DNA of 64,000 nt from Glebionis coronaria (lineage: Eukaryota > Streptophyta > Magnoliopsida > Asterales > Asteraceae), in contig CM046878.1 in assembly GCA_025667525.1 (NCBI GenBank), forward strand, positions 393,456,974-393,520,973, given 5' to 3'. The notes beneath the pieces are model-generated. The model was not told where the DNA came from. It was given only the letters and a program-made list of their open reading frames with translations, and did not search any database. Both the position numbers and the translations under genes were made by a program. Below are positions 44,381 through 55,131 of this stretch, piece after piece (within the stretch, counting starts at the first letter, position 1; the number at the start of each line of letters is the position of its first letter).

Positions 44381-45560
44381 ATTTCCACCAGAATGTCCCA
44401 TAATCCCAGGCAGAATTTTGATAGAAGCAGTATCACACATTGATGCAACTATGTTCATATCTCGATGCCTGACATATCGCATGTTCAAGATAGAACGCCG
44501 TTATGCTAGTGAGTTACTACAATCCTTAGAAATTTCTGAGTAGAAATGAGACGAAATTCCATGAAATTGTTATCAGTTACCACAGACTCAGAAAAATATG
44601 ATACTATCTAAGTCATCGTCAAGCATGTAATCAACCTGCGCGTTTTCTTCCATCCGAAAGGATTACGCAGTAGTGGACCTGCAGAAAATTTATCAGTAAA
44701 TTGTACGAATTCAAGGTATTCCATCGACCATCACATCAGACAGAATTCATGTTCACGATCACGTGTATGTTTAAGTTCACGTTTATTTTCACTTTCACGT
44801 TTACGTCTCATTCACAGTAAGATGTTGTTTCAGTTCAGGCTTTGTGCTATCTCATGATATAAGTTCACGTTAGTGTTCATAACATTGTCCACGTTCAGGT
44901 TCGTGTTCCATCTCGCTTAGCACATTTTTTATTTTATTTTTCATACTCAGGCAGACGTATCACATCTCAGGCCGTATTGTTTGGCATTCTTTCCTCAGTC
45001 AACTTATACTCATGATAGCATCACGTCCACGGTATGTTTCATGTACCATCGTGCACAATATATTCCATGCCCAGCATTTCTCATATAATCGTGAACCACG
45101 TTCACAATTGCTCACGTAGCACGTTCACAATTGTTCACGTAGTTCTTCCCAATATAGTTTCTCCAGCTTACTTAGAGATATTAATGCTATCTTTTCAGGA
45201 TATTTATATGTACCGTTTCATGTATTCTATATGCTATTGCTTTGTTCATTCTATCAGATTTAGGAAATCCATCTTAAGTATGGAAGCAGAAACTATTTCA
45301 GCGTCGTCAGGACAGGGTCATCAGGACCAAGATTTTCATTGTGTTTAGACCTTTGAAGGAATTGTTTCGATTAAGTCCTTTCAGTCATGTCATGTTCCAT
45401 GTTCTCTTCAGCCATGTCACGTTACATGATCATTTAAGTCTTGTCAGGTTTAAACCTATCAACAGCATTATGTCTTAATTAGAAGACAAATTATCCTTCA
45501 GCTTATTTATCTTCTCAGTTTACGTGTTCTTTCAGTTCTTATAACTTCATCAGCTTATTA
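44381..45560 (+). other. Decayed 3' interior of element E
   Basis: No integrase or chromodomain could be read. Sequence near 44740-45140 is rich in GTTCACGT / CACGTTCACAATTG repeats. It ends in the duplicated PPT block. Confidence 0.45.
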
Positions 45561-45565
45561 CATTT

Positions 45566-45678
45566 AATTCGAGGACGAATTCCTCCTTTTTAGAGGGGAA
45601 GAATTGTAAAACCAGTACAGTCGTATCGTTAATTCGGGGACGAATTATTCTTTTTAGAGGGGAAGAATTGTAAAACTC
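45566..45678 (+). repeat. Tandem duplication of PPT and LTR edge (element E)
   Basis: Two copies, 64 bp apart, of TTAATTCG(A/G)GGACGAATT, a T-rich run, the PPT AGAGGGGAAGAAT (45592-45604, 45656-45668) and the LTR start TGTAAAAC. Only the second copy is followed by the complete LTR. Confidence 0.85.
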
Positions 45679-48183
45679 GTATTTAAGTATTAAATACGCA
45701 TAAATTATACGTTCGGAAAACAAAACACGCGGGAAAAATATACAAGCGTACGATTAAGTTTTTAAAAAATGAAAAGTTAGTTTTAAACTAAAAAGGGCCG
45801 GTTTTAAAAAAAATTAAAAAAAGGAAATAAAAAGCCCATGGCCGGTTTTGGTTTAAAAGAAAGGAAAGAAAAGAAAGTCTTGGGCCAAGCCCATTAGAAA
45901 AAAAATATACGGGGACTTAAACCCCTTTATCTCAATCAGTCGAACCAAAAAAAAAATTAGGGTTGCTGCCTGTTTGTTCTTGCCGACAGATAGGACAAAA
46001 AAAAAAGAGAAACAGGCCGCCGGCCATATTCAGACAACAAAGGGTTCAGGATTCATTGTATCAATGGTAATTCGTTTTTTTTTCTTCTTCCCTCTTCTCT
46101 TTATGAATCACGAATCATGGAATCACCATCAAGAACACTCAAGTTTTGGTTAATTAAAACAAGAAAAAGATAAGTCTGGTGGTCGGGTTGTTTGGCTGCA
46201 CGAAAACCGAGACCACTATGGTCTCGGTGTGGTTGCTAATTTAGACCAGCCGTGACCCACAAGGGACGGGTTGGTTTGATGTTGTGTCGGCAGTAATGTA
46301 TACCACCAGGGGTGGTTGCTTAATAAAACAACGGGGAAAAAAATGACCATCAGGGGGTGTTTGGTTTAATTCGCAGGGAGTGTTTGGGGTAAGCAGTGAG
46401 AATTCAAAAAACAGTGGGAACAGTATAGAGGACAGTGGGAACAATATAGAGGGCAGTGGGAAAGGTTTGGAAAAAAAAATTTAAAATGAGATTAGCGACA
46501 GATTAGCGACGCTAATTTCTGTCGCAGATTTGTTTTGTATGCAGTTTTAAGACTCATTTTTTTGGCGACAGTTTTTCTGTCGCTAAATGTAATAGACAGA
46601 TTTTTTTTTATATTTGGGTTAATCGTTTAGTGCGACCGAGAAAGGGATATCTCGGTAGGCTCGGGACTATAATTAAAATGATAAAAACGACGACTTAATT
46701 ATACCTTATCTAATTCACTTTTATGAATAAATGTATTAAATGAATTATGTAGTAAATTAATTTATTCATACTACACTAGTTTTATAAATATTTAAAAGGG
46801 TATAATTTTATTAAATGAATTAAATTATTTTGGAAACTTTCTTAATTAGGAAACTTTCTACTTTTAGCAAGTTACCAAATATAGAATTAGTATAAACGTC
46901 AGGACGCGTTTTATACGGTAACCAATAGTAGAACGAAAATACGTTAATCAGAAATATTAGAACACTCAGATTTATCAGTTGATACACATGCAGTATATCA
47001 TGAATAAAATAAATTAAAATATGATCAGATAGGAATCAGAAACAGTAAACAGTAATCAGACAACTTATTACACGTCCGTTATTTATGTAGTAACCGTGAA
47101 GTCGGAGTAGATCTTTCAGCTTTCGTTTCTATTTCATTACTGGACACGAGGTACGGAGTTTCCGTCCTTTCAGTAAGGACTTATTTTCTATGCATGATTA
47201 GGATTCCCCGTCTTCAGCCAAATGTTTTCCCCAGTATATGTTTAAGCTTATCAGTAATCATGATTAATAACTAAATAAATTGCCTGAGCATTATATACAA
47301 GCATGACCAGTTTATGTACTAGTTACGGAGGTACCGTAACCATGGCACTAGAGGCACCGGTGTCGTGACTCACATGCAGGAGAGTGATATCCTGCATCGT
47401 CCCACTCATGTTCAGTTTGGCCATTTTTATATGTATGTTTAGTGGGGCGTATGGATGCATCCTAGGCTTATCAGTTTACAAGTTATCAGGGTGACTGTGG
47501 TGTGTGCTCTACATCCTTCACATTGGAGCTGATCCCTCCACCCAGCACAGTATTTAGAGGTCACCCCTCTACAGTTATTTAGAGGTCACCCCTCTACAGC
47601 ATGACGAGGTCACCCCTCTAGTTATTCATGCACAGTTGTTACAGTACATGACCTATATAAGCTCTGGCAATTAAAATACAGTAAATGCATGTTATACAAA
47701 TTTAACAGACAACAGTTCAGCTTCATTATTGATAGATCAGACTTTACAGATTATATACATATTTCCGTTGCAAATTTACTTATCAGTCTTACAGCTTCAT
47801 TATTCTATCATTTGTTTCATTTCAGTATATTCTTACCATGCATTATATCCGTTCACTGAGCGTTATGCTCAGTCGTAGTTCTTTCATGTTCTAACGGCAG
47901 GTACCCCAGGACACTCTTAAGATTCTGAGAGCATGTGCATTGGATGGAAGCCGTTCAGACTGCTTTACTTTATGCACTTCTTATATTACTGTTCTTATTT
48001 GGACATTATTTAGTCCATTTCTTCAGTAATTAGTTTTCATGTTTTGAGCTTATGTTTGGATTACCGATGTTTGATTTCGGTATTTCCGTTATGGTCAATT
48101 AATGTTTTAGGACATTTACCTTATGCTTTGATGACACGCCATAAATACATGTAACGGTCCACTTATCCAAGTGGGGTGTTACA
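45669..48183 (+). repeat. Element E 3' LTR
   Basis: 2,515 bp, about 98-99% identical to the 5' LTR by eye. Its last 1,010 bases (from 47174) are copied again at 48701-49710 by a later duplication. Confidence 0.92.
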
Positions 48184-50227
48184 ATTGTCTTTGTCAAAGC
48201 CTCAAATAAGGATGGTAGCTCGATCTCTGACATTGAAAGGTCAGGTGAAGAGAATTTACCAAATCATGACACTGGACGAATTCTCCTTCCTGAGGTTCAA
48301 GCAAGTGTTGACACCTCAGCACCAGTTGAGTCCTCAGTTACTGAGGATGACTCAGATGATGATATAGAAAGTGAAGTAGGTACCCCACTTCCTCCTCTAG
48401 AGAAGTTGGCTGGTGCTGAACCCTCTAATGGACCCAAATCAATCTAGTCTATCATCATGTCACACACCACACACAAAGGTAGCTCTTCCAAACATGTCAA
48501 AATTGACACTTCAAAGAACTCTTCAGCTCCTGCTGAAGGTTCGCACATGGGAACTACCTCTTCAGCTTCATCAAATAAACTGAAGAATGCTAGATCTGAG
48601 GAAGATGAGAGAATGTCTCTTGTCATGCAAGAGATCAATGATCTAAAATTGCAACTCAGGCAGCAGCAAACACCTACACGACTCCGAGATGAACCTTCAG
48701 TAAGGACTTATTTTCTATGCATGATTAGGATTCCCCGTCTTCAGCCAAATGTTTTCCCCAGTATATGTTTAAGCTTATCAGTAATCATGATTAATAACTA
48801 AATAAATTGCCTGAGCATTATATACAAGCATGACCAGTTTATGTACTAGTTACGGAGGTACCGTAACCATGGCACTAGAGGCACCGGTGTCGTGACTCAC
48901 ATGCAGGAGAGTGATATCCTGCATCGTCCCACTCATGTTCAGTTTGGCCATTTTTATATGTATGTTTAGTGGGGCGTATGGATGCATCCTAGGCTTATCA
49001 GTTTACAAGTTATCAGGGTGACTGTGGTGTGTGCTCTACATCCTTCACATTGGAGCTGATCCCTCCACCCAGCACAGTATTTAGAGGTCACCCCTCTACA
49101 GTTATTTAGAGGTCACCCCTCTACAGCATGACGAGGTCACCCCTCTAGTTATTCATGCACAGTTGTTACAGTACATGACCTATATAAGCTCTGGCAATTA
49201 AAATACAGTAAATGCATGTTATACAAATTTAACAGACAACAGTTCAGCTTCATTATTGATAGATCAGACTTTACAGATTATATACATATTTCCGTTGCAA
49301 ATTTACTTATCAGTCTTACAGCTTCATTATTCTATCATTTGTTTCATTTCAGTATATTCTTACCATGCATTATATCCGTTCACTGAGCGTTATGCTCAGT
49401 CGTAGTTCTTTCATGTTCTAACGGCAGGTACCCCAGGACACTCTTAAGATTCTGAGAGCATGTGCATTGGATGGAAGCCGTTCAGACTGCTTTACTTTAT
49501 GCACTTCTTATATTACTGTTCTTATTTGGACATTATTTAGTCCATTTCTTCAGTAATTAGTTTTCATGTTTTGAGCTTATGTTTGGATTACCGATGTTTG
49601 ATTTCGGTATTTCCGTTATGGTCAATTAATGTTTTAGGACATTTACCTTATGCTTTGATGACACGCCATAAATACATGTAACGGTCCACTTATCCAAGTG
49701 GGGTGTTACAATTGTCTTTGTCAAAGCCTCAAATAAGGATGGTAGCTCGATCTCTGACATTGAAAGGTCAGGTGAAGAGAATTTACCAAATCATGACACT
49801 GGACGAATTCTCCTTCCTGAGGTTCAAGCAAGTGTTGACACCTCAGCACCAGTTGAGTCCTCAGTTACTGAGGATGACTCAGATGATGATATAGAAAGTG
49901 AAGTAGGTACCCCACTTCCTCCTCTAGAGAAGTTGGCTGGTGCTGAACCCTCTAATGGACCCAAATCAATCTAGTCTATCATCATGTCACACACCACACA
50001 CAAAGGTAGCTCTTCCAAACATGTCAAAATTGACACTTCAAAGAACTCTTCAGCTCCTGCTGAAGGTTCGCACATGGGAACTACCTCTTCAGCTTCATCA
50101 AATAAACTGAAGAATGCTAGATCTGAGGAAGATGAGAGAATGTCTCTTGTCATGCAAGAGATCAATGATCTAAAATTGCAACTCAGGCAGCAGCAAACAC
50201 CTACACGACTCCGAGATGAACCTTCAG
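47174..50227 (+). repeat. 1,527-bp perfect tandem duplication
   Basis: Copies 47174-48700 and 48701-50227 look identical by eye throughout. Each holds the last part of the E 3' LTR, the TSD ATTGT and about 515 bases of D gag. TTCAG is shared by both breakpoints (CCTTTCAG in the LTR, ACCTTCAG in gag), consistent with a microhomology-mediated event after E inserted. The resulting 48701-49710 block is an LTR piece without its 5' end. Confidence 0.93.
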
Positions 50228-50831
50228 ATTCTCCTCATCTCAAGTACAAGACTCAATTTAAAAAGGCTTGTGATTTATGTGGTCTAAACAGCCATTTCAC
50301 TGAAACTTGCCTAAGAGTGATTTATTGTACTAAATGTTAAAGAACTGATCATCGCACTTGTGAACACACTCAGTATATGCTGGCAGAAACAAGTGCTGAT
50401 GCTCACAAAACTGAAGCATCTCAATCCAGGCAAAATATGCCTTTCCCACCATGCATTCATTGTGGTAGGTGCAATCATCACCCAGATGACTGCCACTATT
50501 ACCCTGTTTGTAATATTTGTGGAAGTTATGACCATGACACACATGGACATAGTTGTATCATCTCACTCAGAGGAGGTATTTAACTAAGAAATCCAAAACC
50601 TTTTATTAAATGTTTGAAACTTGTGGAAGCGAGTTTCACACTTCATCTGATCACAATCATATAGAATGGTTCAAAAGAGGTGAAGCCCTCCAGGCTAAGA
50701 AAGCAAAAGCTGTTCAGACCTCTTCCTCTGAGCAATCACACATACCCTCTACAAGAGGACCCTTCAGATCTAGAACATCTTCTAGATCTAAAACCCCCAC
50801 CCAACAAAGGTGGGTGTCAAAACAAAACTGA
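48184..50831 (+). pseudogene. Gag of element D, downstream part with zinc-knuckle array
   Basis: Resumes in frame after E's TSD (V-K-A-S-N-K-D-G-S) with an acidic Ser-rich part, TAG at 48445-48447, then K-I-D-T-S-K-N-S-S and a coiled coil; after the duplicated block it continues from 50228. Then come C-D-L-C-G-L-N-S-H-F-T-E-T-C (about 50270-50311), C-I-H-C-G-R-C-N-H-H-P-D-D-C (about 50453-50494), C-N-I-C-G-S-Y-D-H-D-T-H-G-H-S-C (about 50510-50557) and C-E-T-C-G-S-E-F-H (from about 50613, frame-shifted). With the knuckle at 37780 this makes up to five CCHC-like modules, more than the usual one or two. TAA at 50338-50340 and a frameshift near 50590 break it. It ends W-V-S-K-Q-N then TGA (50829-50831). 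Confidence 0.8.
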
Positions 50832-53800
50832 CCATTTCCTTTACTTGTGCAGTGTGATCTCAGGAAGCCTATTTGGTACCTAGATAGTGGTTGCTCAAGG
50901 CATATGACTGGCACCAAAAGTTATCTGCACAAGTATAAGGAGGAACAAGGTCCTAAAGTTGTTTTTGGTGATAACTCATCAACCACTACTGAAGGATTTG
51001 GTTCAGTGAACTACAATGGTATAGTTTTCTCAAGGGTAGCATATGTCAATGGATTGAAGCATAACCTCATCAGCATAAGTCAACTTTGTGATGCAAAGTA
51101 TCTTGTGCTATTTGATGACAAAAAAAGGTACAATCTTCAACTCTAATAATGAAATTGTGATGATTGCTCCGAGAGTTAAAGATGTTTATGTCATGAACAT
51201 GAACTCCACTCAGGAGACGTGCTTCTTTGCTAAAGCCTCCAAAATTACCAATTGGCTTTGGCATAAGAGGCTCTCACATCTCAATTTCAAAACAATAACT
51301 CTGCTGGTAAAACAAAATCTTGTTATTGGTCTTCCTTCACTTGTCTATTCCAAGGACAAACCATGCTCAGCATGTGAAAAAGGGAAGCACCATAGGGCCA
51401 GTTTCAAAACAAAGCAAACTTTCTTAATCAAAGAAAGTCTTTATTTGCTTCACATGGACTTATTTGGCCCAGCATCACCTAGGGCCATTTGTCATGAAAA
51501 ATATACACTTGTCATTATTGATGAGTACTCTAGGTACATCTGGGTATATTTTCTGACAAAGAAAAGCCATGCACCATATGCCATTATGTCTTTCATCAAA
51601 AGAGTTGAAAATCAAAATGACACTCATGTCAAACAACTTAGAACTGACAATGCCACTGAATTCAGAAATCACTCACTAATCAAATTCTGTGATGACAAAG
51701 GAATTTCTCAAAATTTCTCATCTCCTTACACACCTGAACAAAATGGTGTGGCTGAAAGAAGGAACAGAACTTTGATTGAAGCAGCAAGGACAATGCTTGC
51801 TGCATCTGCTCTCTCTAAGCATTTTTGGACTGATGTTGTAGCCACTGCTTGCTACACTCAAAATAGATCCATCATTATGAAGAGACACATGAAGACTCCC
51901 TATGAAGTCTTCAGGGGGAGAATTCCAAACATTTCATTCTTACATGTATTTGGGTGTCTAGTATTCATTCACAATCACAAGGATCACCTTGGAGAGTTTG
52001 ATGAAAAATCTGATGATGGTTACTTTCTTGGGTACTCCCTAGTATCAAAAGCATACAGAGTCTTCAACACAAGAAGACAATGTATTAAAGAAACCTATCA
52101 CATCAAATTCAATGAAAGTTCTGAAGCTCTCACTTTTACAAATCCATCAGATGATGAACTTCATATTCATGAATCTCAAAATTATCCATCTGATGAATTT
52201 CAACATTATGAGCCTTCTAAAAACTATCAAACAAATTTAGTCCCTCATAGTGATCCATTTGAAGATATGACAAGTCCTACAAAAGGAAATCCTTCAGTAT
52301 CACTTACTGATGGCTGTCAATCAAATAATGATCAGTCTCAAAACAATCAGTTTGCTGACACACATGATCAAAATGATCAATCAAATGCAGCTGCTGAGGA
52401 ACAAACAAATGACCAAAATTTTTAGTCTCAAAAGAATCAGCATGCTGACACAAATGCTCAATCATATGCAGCTGCTGATGAAAAATCTGAGCCCCTTGAT
52501 CAAAATTCTCCTACCATCTCTAGGAAATTAGGTCTTGGATATGTTGCTTCTGATCAAGAAGGAAGCCCTCTATTGATTGAACCCTTGTTCACTGAATATC
52601 CTTCAGTAGACACTAGAGACACTCCAAGTCCAAGTCCATGTCATGGACTTCCAAGCTCTAGCTCTAATCATGATACCAGTACCTATTCTCCAGCTCCACA
52701 AAAATCTTGGACTCAAAATAGTCACATACAGCTGGTGAATATAATAGGTTATCCTGGTGAAGGTAGAGTCACTAGATCTATGGAAAAGAAACTGAGTGCT
52801 ACTTCATCTGAAGAATGTCTCTATGCAAATTTTCTCTCAGAAATTGAACCTACAAAGGTTTCTGTAGCACTCACACACCCTGGATGGGTGGATGCCATGC
52901 AAGAGGAACTCAATCAATTTGAAAGAAACAAAGTCTAGAAATTGGTTCCTCTTCCATATGGTAAATCAACCACTGGCACCAAATGGGTTTACAAGCTCAA
53001 AAGAGATGAAACCAATACAGTGACCAAAAATAAAGCTAGGTTGGTGGCCCAAGAATTCAATCAGGAGCCTGGTGTTGATTTTGATCAAACATTTGCTCCA
53101 GTTGCACGTATGGAAGCTATACGTATCTTCCTTGCTTATGCCACATACATGAACTTCATCATCTACCAAATGGATGTCAAAATTTCATTCCTAAATGGTG
53201 ACCTAAAAGAAGAAGTTTATGTTACTCACCCTCCTGGCTTTGAGAATAGTAAATACCCAAATCATGTCTACAAGCTTTACAAAGCTTTGTATGGACTGAA
53301 GCAAGCTCCAAGAGCATGGTATGAAACTCTCTCAACATTTCTCATTGAACATAAATTTGTCAGAGGAAAAATAGATAGCACCTTGTTTATCTATAAATCT
53401 AAAACTGACACCATTCTGGTACAAATTTATGTGGATGACATAATCTTTGGTTCTACAAGCTTGAAACTTTGCAAACAATTTGCCAAGCTTATGGCTAGCA
53501 AGTTTGAGATGAGTATGATGGGAGAACTCAAATACTTCCTTGGTCTTTAATTAAACAATCTGACCAAGGCATCTCCATCAATCAAGAAAAATATGTCAAG
53601 GATCTGCTGAAGAAGTATGATATCAATTGTGCTTCAGTAAAGACTCCAATGGTACCCCCTAACAACTTAGAACCTGATCTCAATGGACAATCAGTCAATG
53701 AGACTCAGTATAGAGGTATGATTGGATCACTCATGTACTTAACTGCAAGCAAACTTGACATTCAATTCTCTACATGCCTTTATGCAAGATACCAAGTAGA

Positions 53801-54385
53801 TCCAAAGGAATCACACCTTACTGTGTAAAGAGAATCTTCAGATACCTAAAAGGTACACCAAGTCCAGGTCTTTGGTACCCCAAATCCTCATGTTTTGACC
53901 TAAAAGGGTATTCAGATTCTGACTATGCTAGATGCAATTTGGACAGAAAATCATTTCTGGTGCCTCCCAATTGCTAGGTGGCAAACTTGTGTGTTGGAGT
54001 GCTAAAAAGCAACAAATTGTTGCCATGTCTTCAGCAGAAGCTGAATATGTGGCAGCTGCTGGATGTTGTGCCAATGTTCTTTGGATGAAAAGCCAACTGG
54101 CTGATTATGACATAGAATATGAAAAGGTACCAATCTTTTGTGATAACACTAGTGCTATTGTAATATCCAATAATCCAGTCCTCCACTCAAGAACAAAACA
54201 CATTGATATCAGATATCACTTTATCAGAGATTAAATTACATTTCATCCCCACTCAATACCAATTGGCTGATATTTTCATCAAACCACTGGATGAACCAAC
54301 TTTCAAAAGATTGATAATGGAGCTTGGTATGTTGAACATTGATGATACAAAACCTGAACCTTCAGCATTCACTGAAGAAGCTTGA
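50832..54385 (+). pseudogene. Pol of element D (PR-IN-RT-RH), broken
   Basis: In the same frame as the preceding gag piece, separated by one TGA (followed by C). Protease has [13 protein letters not shown] near 50870; a frameshift in an A-run near 51120 follows. Integrase 51240-52100 has W-H-K-R-L-S-H, C-S-A-C-E-K-G-K, H-M-D-L-F-G-P, R-T-D-N-A-T-E-F and N-G-V-A-E-R-R-N. TAG stops lie at 52423-52425 and 52936-52938. RT has K-A-R-L-V-A-Q-E-F and [10 protein letters not shown] near 53430; a deletion at 53545-53555 and frame changes near 53820, 53950 and 54230 scatter RNase H ([19 protein letters not shown]). The linker at 52334-52500 has a duplicated Q-x-N-Q-x-A-D-T unit. Catalytic residues mostly survive, but the gene is dead. 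Confidence 0.88.
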
Positions 54386-55131
54386 AGGTTCAACAATTCT
54401 TAAAAGTTTTTGATCAATTATAAGTAGTAGTGTCTGAGTAAAGGAGTGTGCAATGTCATGTGTCTATATCACAAATGTGATTGTGTATATGATGTTTTGT
54501 CGCCTTATCTGATTCACTGAAGTTGAACAAATGATCACGAGTCATCAAAGGGTTTCCTCAGCAAATGCTGAACAAATTTTAATACAACTAAGCTGCTAGG
54601 CCTGAGTAGAGGAGCGTGCAACGTCATATGTCTTGTTCAATTATGTGACCATGTATATGGGGTTTTGTCGCCTCATCTGACGCACTGAAGCTCACAAGTA
54701 TTGCCAGCAGGTTCAGCATATCTGAGCAACAACATTTAATGCAAATCAATCATGTGTTTCAAAGGAGTAAATGACATTAAATTTTCTTATGAATAAAACA
54801 AACATTCTTTTAAAAGGTGTCATTTTTTAATTAAGGAAATTTCAAACGTCTCCATCCACAGTCAACAACTCCCTGACACATAGGGGGCGTTTCACTGTTC
54901 AAAGCAACAGAAAACCATACCTTTTTGCAGAACATTAATGAGAAAGTTTGTGCCAAATGTTCAAAGAAACCCTAAAAGATTTATAACTTTAAATGGTTTT
55001 AAAAAATTTTTACAAATCAGTGCCAGTTTTTATATAATCCCCAACAATTGGATCTCATTCCACGCTTACAAATATTTCATAAAAAAAACACACAAAATTT
55101 CTCTCTTCAAAACACACACACAGAAACATCA
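54386..55131 (+). other. Spacer between pol and ORF3 of element D
   Basis: No ORF. An 89-bp direct repeat (54434-54522 and 54602-54690) shares CTGAGTA(A/G)AGGAG, GTGCAA(T/C)GTCAT and TTTTGTCGCCT(T/C)ATCTGA, ending CACTGAAG. Position and length resemble the spacer of A. Confidence 0.6.

Larger units (their letters stand above)
38603..48183 (+). mobile_element. Element E: Gypsy LTR retrotransposon with dead interior
   Basis: LTRs of 2,510 bp (38603-41112) and 2,515 bp (45669-48183), TGTAAAAC...GTGTTACA, with TSD ATTGT at 38598-38602 and 48184-48188. The PBS is Met-type and the PPT is duplicated. The two LTRs differ at roughly 30-40 sites by eye (about 1.4%). The 4.56-kb interior holds only a badly decayed Gypsy RT (about 43570-44380) and no ORF over 140 aa. 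Young LTRs with an old interior suggest it moved as a non-autonomous, LARD-like element. The GACGAATT motif and long LTR suit a Tekay/Del-type chromovirus. Confidence 0.9.
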
